Shown here piece after piece: positions 6,222 to 11,524 of a DNA stretch of 11,524 bases. The notes beneath the pieces are model-generated. The model ran no database searches, was not told where the DNA came from, and saw only the letters and a program-made list of their open reading frames with translations. Positions within the stretch are counted from its first letter, which is position 1; every line of letters starts with the position of its first letter. This stretch comes from a bacterium (lineage in GTDB: Bacteria; Auribacterota; UBA3054; B51-G9). The position numbers and the translations under genes are program-made. The DNA lies in assembly GCA_029939815.1 (NCBI GenBank), contig JAOZSF010000012.1, positions 1-11,524 on the forward strand, in the 5' to 3' direction.

Positions 6222-7397
6222 TCATTTTGGGAGTGGAAGTGACTTCTTACCACGGGCACTTCTAACCGGCAGTTCGATAGTAATTGTTGTTCCTTCGCCG
6301 GGAGAACTGTCAACCTTAACGATTCCGTTATGCGAATTAATAATTCTTTGAACGATTAGCAATCCGAGTCCCGAGCCGTTAGTTTTCGTAGTAAAGAACG
6401 GGTCAAAGATTCTTTTCATCTGGTTTTTGTCCATTCCTTCACCTGTATCAGAGAAAATAATTTCGATCCAGTTTCCTCTATTATTGAGAGAAGCTATAAG
6501 TTCTCCGCCGTCAGGCATTGCTTCAACAGCATTGCGAACAATATTAATAATAACGCTCCTCATTTGATCGGCATCAAACATAGTTTCCGGAACATCAGAA
6601 AAATCTTTTATGAGGGTGATATTTTTATCTTTCAGTTCTTCATTTAAAAGTTGAAAAGTTTCGTCTAAAACGTTTGTAATATCTGCAACTTCAAATTTAG
6701 TAGCGAGCGGACGGACAGCATTAAGAAAATCCGCAACAATACGTTTTAGCCGCGCGCTTTCCTCATTAATAACATGATTAATTTGTTTTAGTTCAGCTAT
6801 TTCCGGACTGTCATCCATTTTTTTGAAAATTCTGTCCATAAGCTGAGTATGAAGAATTATCGCCCCAAGAGGATTCCCGATCTCGTGAGCAACGCCTGCG
6901 GTTAAAAGGCGCATAGTTTCGAGACGCGTTTCTCTTGCTTTAGAAGTATTTTGAGTCCGTTCATAAGTTGCGTCACGAATAACGATAAGACATGCCAAGT
7001 TTCCATTTCCTGAAGATTGAGTGATTTCCTTTTGGATTGGGATTGTCTGGACCACAAGCGACAATAATCGCGGATATTTAACTTTAACTTCGAATGTATA
7101 AAAGCTTTTCCGGTCGGTTTTTTGTAAAATTTCTTTTAGTGCCGCATCGCGGATATTGTCGATTAATGCTTTATTCAACAACTCTTTACCATTAATCCCT
7201 GTAAGGTCATACACTCCTGAATTTGCAAAGAGAACTTTTCCCGTTTCATCAACAGCAATAATTGCTTCCAACATTGAATTCAAAATTAAATCAAGATTCT
7301 GCTCATTGGTAACAGATTTCCGGATGAGCGATTCAAGTTGTTTTCTGTCAAAGTTAGAAATATGTTCAACTATTTTCTTTGAATAATCGCTTTGCAT
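6222..7397 (-). CDS. Soluble PAS-domain sensor histidine kinase (NtrB-like)
   Basis: This 391-residue kinase has no membrane helix or signal peptide, so it should sense a cytoplasmic signal or a partner protein. A PAS domain (about 32-145) begins 'LILNSMLEAIIAVDETGKVLFANSGVYDLTG'. The dimerisation/phospho-acceptor domain has the H-box 'VAHEIGNPLGAI' with H171. The ATPase domain shows the N-box 'NIVRNAVEAM' (N285, N289), G1 'DTGEGMD' (317-323), the F-box 'FDPFFTTK' and G2 'GSGLGL' (341-346). This layout is that of NtrB/AtoS/ZraS-type partners of sigma-54 regulators, and the cognate regulator follows after a single base, so translation is very likely coupled. PAS ligand or cofactor cannot be read; no heme- or flavin-binding signature is obvious. 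The gene begins 25 bases after dxs and may be on the same transcript. Confidence 0.95.
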   Translation of the reverse strand: MQSDYSKKIVEHISNFDRKQLESLIRKSVTNEQNLDLILNSMLEAIIAVDETGKVLFANSGVYDLTGINGKELLNKALIDNIRDAALKEILQKTDRKSFYTFEVKVKYPRLLSLVVQTIPIQKEITQSSGNGNLACLIVIRDATYERTQNTSKARETRLETMRLLTAGVAHEIGNPLGAIILHTQLMDRIFKKMDDSPEIAELKQINHVINEESARLKRIVADFLNAVRPLATKFEVADITNVLDETFQLLNEELKDKNITLIKDFSDVPETMFDADQMRSVIINIVRNAVEAMPDGGELIASLNNRGNWIEIIFSDTGEGMDKNQMKRIFDPFFTTKTNGSGLGLLIVQRIINSHNGIVKVDSSPGEGTTITIELPVRSARGKKSLPLPK

Positions 7398-7422
7398 TTA
7401 TTAATTATTGATTGATATGATT

Positions 7423-9309
7423 TTATGATTTGGTGATTTTCATTTCTTCAATTATTTTTTCGGCAAGTTGCTCCGGCTGCCATCCGAGTTCAGAATACAA
7501 TTCATCAATAGAACCGTGTTCGACAAATTTATTTTCTATACCGATTCTAATAATTTTGCAGTCTATATTTTCATCGCATAATTTTTCTATAATTGCTGAT
7601 CCAAAGCCGCCTGCAAGGACATGATCTTCAAGCGTAACTATTTTATTATTTCTCTTTGCAATTTGAAGCAAAGTCTTTTCATCTAACGGCTGAATTGCAC
7701 AAGCATCAATCACAGTCGCTGTCACTCCGTTTTTTTCAAGGATTTCTGCGGTTTTAAATGCTCTGGAAACCATTTGTCCGATTGCAATAAGTGTTATATC
7801 ATCGCCTGATTTAAGGATTTCCCAGGAAGTTATTTTTTCTTCTGCAAAATCAGGCAACTCGCAAATTGCTTGCGAAACTGCCCCACGGGGGTATCTTATC
7901 GCGCAGGGTGATTTGTTTTCAATCGCGAACGACAAAACTTTTTCCATTGCGATTTTGTCGCGCGGCATAAATATTTTCATATTCGGCAGATGACGCAAAT
8001 AAGAAATATCAAAAACACCGTGATGCGTTTTCCCGTCGCCACCAACTAAGCCCGCGCGATCAACAGCAAAAATAACCGGAAGATTCGGCAGACAGACATC
8101 ATGTTCAATTTCATCGTAAGCACGTTGGAGGAAAGTCGAATAAATAGTAACAACCGGAATCATCCCTCTTGCTGCAAGTCCACCGGCGAAAGTTACCGCG
8201 TGTTGTTCGGCGATGCCCACGTCAACAAATCGATCAGGATTTTTTTCGGCGAATTTAGTCATACCTGTTCCGCCGCACATTGCCGCAGATATCACGACAA
8301 TTTTATTATTTTCATCTGCAGCATTACAAATCAATTCCGAAAATGTTTCTGTGTAAGTCGGAGTTGATTTCTTCCCGTTTGACAATCCGACAGTTTTATC
8401 GAAAGGTGTTACGCCGTGATAAGATTCGGGGTCTGATTCCGCCGGTTTAAAACCGTAGCCTTTTTTAGTCATAACGTGGAGCAGAACAGGAGTATCGGTT
8501 TCTGTTTTGCACATTTTAAGTATTTCGACCATTTCTATCACGTTATGTCCGTCAACGGGACCGATATAATGAAACCCTAAATTTTCAAAAACATTTTGCG
8601 GTGCGAGAATATGTTTAATTCCACCTTGAACACGGAGAATTGCTCTTGTGAGTGTATTTCCGACAAGAGGAATCCCGCCGATGATTTTTCCCGCTTGGTG
8701 TTTAAAACTTCTAAATTTCGGGTTTGCGACAATTTTACTGAAATGTTTTGCGAAAGCACCCATCGTTTTTGAAATAGAAACTTCATTGTCGTTTAAAACA
8801 ACCATAAAATTCTTCGCGCTATGAGTGTTGTTTAAACCCTCAAAAGCAAGCCCGCTCGTCAACGCCCCGTCACCAATAACGGCAGTAACATGATTGTTTT
8901 TATTTTTAAGTTCCCTCGCTTTTGCCAATCCAAGCGCAACGGAAATTGATGTTCCCGCATGACCGACGTGGTAAGTGTCGTAGTTACTTTCTTCCGGCGA
9001 TGGAAAACCCGACAAACCTTTATATTTTCTAATTGTGTCGAACTCCCCCTGTCTGCCGGTAAGAATTTTATGTGGATATGCCTGATGACCTGTATCCCAA
9101 ACAATTTCATCTTCCGGTGTATTAAAAACGTAATGCAGTGCAACTATTAATTCCACAGAGCCGAGATTAGAAGCGAAGTGTCCGCCTGATTGGGCAACGT
9201 GATCGATAATGAACTGTCTCAACTCATTGCAAACCGCCGGCAATTTTTTTTCATTAAGTTGTCTAAGCTGTTCAGGCGAAGATATTTTATCGAGGAATTT
9301 TTCTGTCAT
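7423..9309 (-). CDS. dxs: 1-deoxy-D-xylulose-5-phosphate synthase
   Basis: Dxs condenses pyruvate and glyceraldehyde 3-phosphate to 1-deoxyxylulose 5-phosphate, using thiamine diphosphate and Mg2+, the committed step of the MEP pathway to isoprenoids (quinones, undecaprenyl phosphate, hopanoids/carotenoids). At 628 residues it has normal family length (about 620-640). Visible signatures are 'WDTGHQAYPHKILTGR' (71-86, active-site H75), 'YHVGHAGTSIS' (113-123), the thiamine-diphosphate motif GDGA (146-149) with following 'LNN' and 'VLNDNEVSIS', the catalytic glutamate E368 in 'IAEQHAVTFAGGLA', and 'DRAGLVGGDGKTHHGVFD' (417-434), which separates Dxs from ordinary transketolases. The C-terminal domain ('EDHVLAGGFGSAI') is complete. 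It follows xseB by 17 bases; xseB-ispA-dxs is a known bacterial operon, but ispA is absent here. The start is the first ATG and leads directly into the family N-terminus. Confidence 0.98.
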   Translation of the reverse strand: MTEKFLDKISSPEQLRQLNEKKLPAVCNELRQFIIDHVAQSGGHFASNLGSVELIVALHYVFNTPEDEIVWDTGHQAYPHKILTGRQGEFDTIRKYKGLSGFPSPEESNYDTYHVGHAGTSISVALGLAKARELKNKNNHVTAVIGDGALTSGLAFEGLNNTHSAKNFMVVLNDNEVSISKTMGAFAKHFSKIVANPKFRSFKHQAGKIIGGIPLVGNTLTRAILRVQGGIKHILAPQNVFENLGFHYIGPVDGHNVIEMVEILKMCKTETDTPVLLHVMTKKGYGFKPAESDPESYHGVTPFDKTVGLSNGKKSTPTYTETFSELICNAADENNKIVVISAAMCGGTGMTKFAEKNPDRFVDVGIAEQHAVTFAGGLAARGMIPVVTIYSTFLQRAYDEIEHDVCLPNLPVIFAVDRAGLVGGDGKTHHGVFDISYLRHLPNMKIFMPRDKIAMEKVLSFAIENKSPCAIRYPRGAVSQAICELPDFAEEKITSWEILKSGDDITLIAIGQMVSRAFKTAEILEKNGVTATVIDACAIQPLDEKTLLQIAKRNNKIVTLEDHVLAGGFGSAIIEKLCDENIDCKIIRIGIENKFVEHGSIDELYSELGWQPEQLAEKIIEEMKITKS

Positions 9310-9326
9310 CTATAAAATGTATTAAA

Positions 9327-9599
9327 TTAAAAAGGGACCTTGCTGTCAGAATCAGATGTTTCTTCATCAGGTTCTTCATCAAACGGCGTTGTTTCGAACT
9401 CTCCTCCGGATTTTTTCTGAAGTTTTTCAATCCGTTTTTCTGCCGCGTCAAGTTCTTTAGCGCAAAAATCGGCAAGTTTCACTCCTTTTTCATAAAGGTC
9501 GATACATTCATCAAGAGGAATTTCTCCGCCTTCCATTTTCCCGACTACATTTTCAAGTTGAGCCAGAGATTCTTCGAATGATTGTTTTTTTTTAGTCAT
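9327..9599 (-). CDS. xseB: Exodeoxyribonuclease VII small subunit
   Basis: XseB binds several-fold to XseA to form exonuclease VII, which degrades single-stranded DNA from both ends in the cytoplasm. The first 60 residues match the family closely: 'SFEESLAQLENVVGKMEGGEIPLDECIDLYEKGVKLADFC...LDAAEKRIEKL', a two-helix coiled hairpin with the conserved Glu-Leu and 'G-(E/D)-(I/L)-PL(D/E)' turn. Total length is 90 residues, slightly longer than the usual 60-85, because of an acidic tail rich in Glu, Asp and Ser (about residues 65-90). The large-subunit gene xseA is not in the window and must lie elsewhere. A 57-base AT-rich gap separates it from the upstream rseP, and 17 bases separate it from dxs, so co-transcription is probable. 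Confidence 0.93.
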   Translation of the reverse strand: MTKKKQSFEESLAQLENVVGKMEGGEIPLDECIDLYEKGVKLADFCAKELDAAEKRIEKLQKKSGGEFETTPFDEEPDEETSDSDSKVPF

Positions 9600-9656
9600 T
9601 TTAACAGTGAGTTTTTAATTAATTTTCGCATTCAACGTCTAACATTAAGTTCTTAA

Positions 9657-11315
9657 TTACATTCCTATCATTTGAGCAAGTTTTCCAAGTAACAGACCGA
9701 TTTTATCGTTATCGACAATCCATCTTACAATATCGTTATAAAGCACATATCCCATTAAAGCAATCAGCAGAAAAAATCCTATTTTTTGATACCACAAAAC
9801 AAAACTTGACGGTAATGGCTTTTTATAAATTCCTTCCGCGGCAAGCAGAACAAGATGACCACCGTCAAGTACCGGCAAAGGAAGAAGATTTAAAATTCCA
9901 AGATTTACCGTTATTAAAAGAACAATGTTTAATAAAACATCAAAACCCGACCTTGCTGCTGCTCCTGTAATTCTCGCGATACCTACCGGACCTGCGAGAG
10001 AATTCAGTCCGAGTTTTCTTTGCACAAGCATATTCAGCACCTGAACTGTTTCATCAACTTTTTCCATTGCGCGTTTGGGAGCTTCATTAATCGCGTTTAC
10101 AGGATGGTACAAAATCCGCTGATGTGCCGGAACGAATACAACTCCCAATTGTCCAATATTAACAACATTAACATTAATATTTGTTATTATTTTTGACTTT
10201 GTAACTCTTCCGGTTATTCTTTCAATGGTAAGAACTGCTTTTCCTGCCGGTAATTTATTTACATATTCGTTCATTTTTTCCGGATAGATTTTTCTTCCGT
10301 TGATAAGTTTGATTTTATCACCTGTAAGTACCGGAAAATTAGTTGGTGCATCATTTTCACAAAATACAATTCCCGAATCCGGCACAATAGAAATATATTC
10401 AATTTTCCCCGCGCGGCGTGTTTTCACAAAAATATTTGTTGTAGTAAATGTATTACTTTGCGAAGCATAGCGAATTGGGGGAAAGCGTTTAACACCGAAC
10501 ATTAGTTTTTGACCCGGATGGTTTCTAACTTCTTTAATCAGCTGCTCCATTGAAAGTTCAGTAGTTTTTATCCCAATAACTTTATCAACCACATCTCCTA
10601 CTTGGAAATCACTTTTGTATGCCGGTGAATTAGATGAGATAGCGGTAATTTGCGCGCGCGTCATTCTTGAGACCCCGATACCCATAAACCCTTTTTCTTC
10701 ATCAAGCGCCGGATGAATTTCAGCGATTATTTCTTTACCGTTTCTATCGTAAGTGATAGAAGTTTTTGTCCCTATTCTTTTTCTGGTTTGGTTAACAATA
10801 TCCTGCCACGTTTTTACCTCATATCCGGCAACAGCAAGAATCTTATCTCCGGGAACCAATCCGCTGATCTGTGCAGGTGATCCGGGAATAATATCTCCAA
10901 CTGTTGTAGCGTCAATATCAAGCGGCTCATTTATTCCGGTAAATAGCAGCAGGAAAGCAACAGGTAAAGCAAACAGTAAATTCATAAGCGGTCCCGCAAC
11001 AATTATCGCCATTCTTCTCGGAACGGATTGCTTATCATAACGCCGGTATGACGGAACATTTTTATACCGTTCGGCAAGTTCTTTATCGTATTCTTCGGGA
11101 ACATCTACCTGCCCTGCCATTCGAACATATCCGCCGAGAGGGATTGCGGAGATTCTATATTCTGTATCACCGATTTTAAACCAAAAGATTCTCGGTCCGA
11201 AGCCGAGTGAGAAAGTATCAACATAAACTCCGCACATTTTCGCGACAATAAAGTGTCCGAATTCATGAACGAAAACAATTATTCCGATTACTATTATAAA
11301 CCAAAGTAAAGTCAT
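9657..11315 (-). CDS. rseP: RseP-type site-2 intramembrane zinc metalloprotease, long form
   Basis: This membrane protease should cut transmembrane substrates, classically anti-sigma factors and leftover signal peptides. The zinc site is HEFGH (17-21) in the first helix; the third ligand is D484 in 'NLLPLPVLDGGHLVL' (476-490). Further helices lie near 102-126, 458-478 and 508-526. The N-terminal 'MTLLWFIIVIGIIVFVHEFGHFIVAK' and 'SLGFGPRIF...PLGGYVRMAG' are canonical. Between the catalytic helices are a clear PDZ domain (about 138-215, 'VGDIIPGSPAQISGLVPGDKILAVAG'), a second PDZ-like unit (about 221-280, 'ISSNSPAYKSDFQVGDVV') and a third, weaker one (about 305-370, with 'VLTGDKIKLINGRKI'). At 552 residues it is about 100 longer than E. 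coli RseP (450), and the excess falls in this periplasmic part. In many bacteria dxr lies just upstream; here a PIN-domain gene does, 36 bases away. The orthology-based symbol is likely but substrate is unknown. Confidence 0.92.
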   Translation of the reverse strand: MTLLWFIIVIGIIVFVHEFGHFIVAKMCGVYVDTFSLGFGPRIFWFKIGDTEYRISAIPLGGYVRMAGQVDVPEEYDKELAERYKNVPSYRRYDKQSVPRRMAIIVAGPLMNLLFALPVAFLLLFTGINEPLDIDATTVGDIIPGSPAQISGLVPGDKILAVAGYEVKTWQDIVNQTRKRIGTKTSITYDRNGKEIIAEIHPALDEEKGFMGIGVSRMTRAQITAISSNSPAYKSDFQVGDVVDKVIGIKTTELSMEQLIKEVRNHPGQKLMFGVKRFPPIRYASQSNTFTTTNIFVKTRRAGKIEYISIVPDSGIVFCENDAPTNFPVLTGDKIKLINGRKIYPEKMNEYVNKLPAGKAVLTIERITGRVTKSKIITNINVNVVNIGQLGVVFVPAHQRILYHPVNAINEAPKRAMEKVDETVQVLNMLVQRKLGLNSLAGPVGIARITGAAARSGFDVLLNIVLLITVNLGILNLLPLPVLDGGHLVLLAAEGIYKKPLPSSFVLWYQKIGFFLLIALMGYVLYNDIVRWIVDNDKIGLLLGKLAQMIGM

Positions 11316-11351
11316 AAAATTTATTAATTTGTTATTTTGTTAATTTCTAAA

Positions 11352-11524
11352 TTACCACGCCCGTTGTACTAAAATATCAGGCATAGGATAGTGTTTAGTG
11401 TTTTGTGAAAAAATAATCCCGCCGGTTTCCTGTACTGTTGCGGCAAGAATCGCATCATTAGCATCAATCCCGTGAGATGGATTCCACACACGGAAAATTT
11501 CGGCAGCTTTATCAATTATCTTTT
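11352..11524 (-). CDS. PIN-domain (VapC-like) ribonuclease, C-terminal fragment
   Basis: The frame read from the window edge to a TAA at 11354-11352 gives about 57 residues ending in '...QRAW'. It contains 'HGIDANDAILAATVQETGGIIFSQNTKHYPMPDI', which matches the C-terminal half of VapC-type PIN domains: the '(I)D(A/x)-D-A-(I/L)-(I/L)AAT' helix carrying one of the acidic metal ligands, then a short strand ending in an Asn-containing turn ('SQNTKHYPM', equivalent to 'TRNVKHF'). Such proteins are Mg2+-dependent RNases, usually toxins paired with a small antitoxin encoded just upstream, which would lie outside the window. The N-terminal acidic residues are not visible, so activity and the toxin role cannot be judged. 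The start lies beyond 11524. Confidence 0.75.
   Translation of the reverse strand, partial: KIIDKAAEIFRVWNPSHGIDANDAILAATVQETGGIIFSQNTKHYPMPDILVQRAW

Noticed and set aside
6221..6313. Upstream ATG extending the response regulator by 31 residues
   Set aside because: The extension overlaps the C-terminal coding sequence of the kinase, looks like out-of-frame kinase sequence, and the receiver domain starts cleanly at the ATG at 6220.
9640..9660. Short inverted repeat ATTAAG/CTTAAT after rseP
   Set aside because: Six AT-rich pairs with a 2-base centre are expected by chance in this base composition, and there is no T-run to make a terminator.

Overview
The window is a bacterial chromosomal segment in which every supportable gene lies on the minus strand, packed head to tail with gaps of 1 to about 120 bases. 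It is AT-rich, with AT-rich leaders and no recognisable Shine-Dalgarno motif ahead of any of the nine visible start codons. The protein set is a non-mevalonate isoprenoid enzyme, a long RseP-type protease with extra PDZ-like sequence, an NtrB/NtrC-type pair and a double-domain glycosyltransferase. My impression is a low-GC member of the PVC group, perhaps Planctomycetota/Phycisphaerae, but this is a guess from protein style. Bacteroidota-like groups, which also use few Shine-Dalgarno sites, cannot be excluded without a search.

Layout in transcription order (high to low coordinates). 11524-11352: 3' end of a PIN-domain (VapC-like) gene that enters from outside the window. 11315-9657: rseP-like site-2 metalloprotease. 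9599-9327: xseB, exonuclease VII small subunit. 9309-7423: dxs, first enzyme of the MEP isoprenoid pathway. 7397-6222: soluble PAS histidine kinase. 6220-4859: its sigma-54-dependent NtrC-type response regulator, one base downstream. 4837-4349: small DUF2062 membrane protein. 4258-2501: membrane-anchored protein with two family-2 glycosyltransferase domains. 2465-987: DEAD-box RNA helicase. 865-1: EamA/DMT-type transporter whose C-terminus runs off the window.

The genes mix housekeeping work (RNA remodelling, DNA repair, membrane proteolysis) with what may be a membrane-lipid/glycan theme. Dxs feeds isoprenoid precursors, and therefore polyprenyl phosphate. The first domain of the glycosyltransferase resembles enzymes that load sugars onto polyprenyl phosphate. 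DUF2062 proteins recur next to, or fused with, such enzymes. The two-component pair sits between these two parts. Whether this is a functional module or only strand-wise packing cannot be decided from sequence alone.

No stretch above 300 bases lacks a gene; the longest gap is 866-986. Non-coding items worth noting are a perfect 11-bp inverted repeat 41 bases upstream of the glycosyltransferase, a weak terminator-like hairpin plus T-run upstream of the transporter, a GAAA-loop hairpin inside the last codons of the helicase, and a degenerate CAC-AATT repeat over the last codons of the DUF2062 gene. I saw no tRNA, rRNA, CRISPR, insertion sequence or clear riboswitch. I see nothing that amounts to a clear, previously undescribed system; the best leads are listed as findings.
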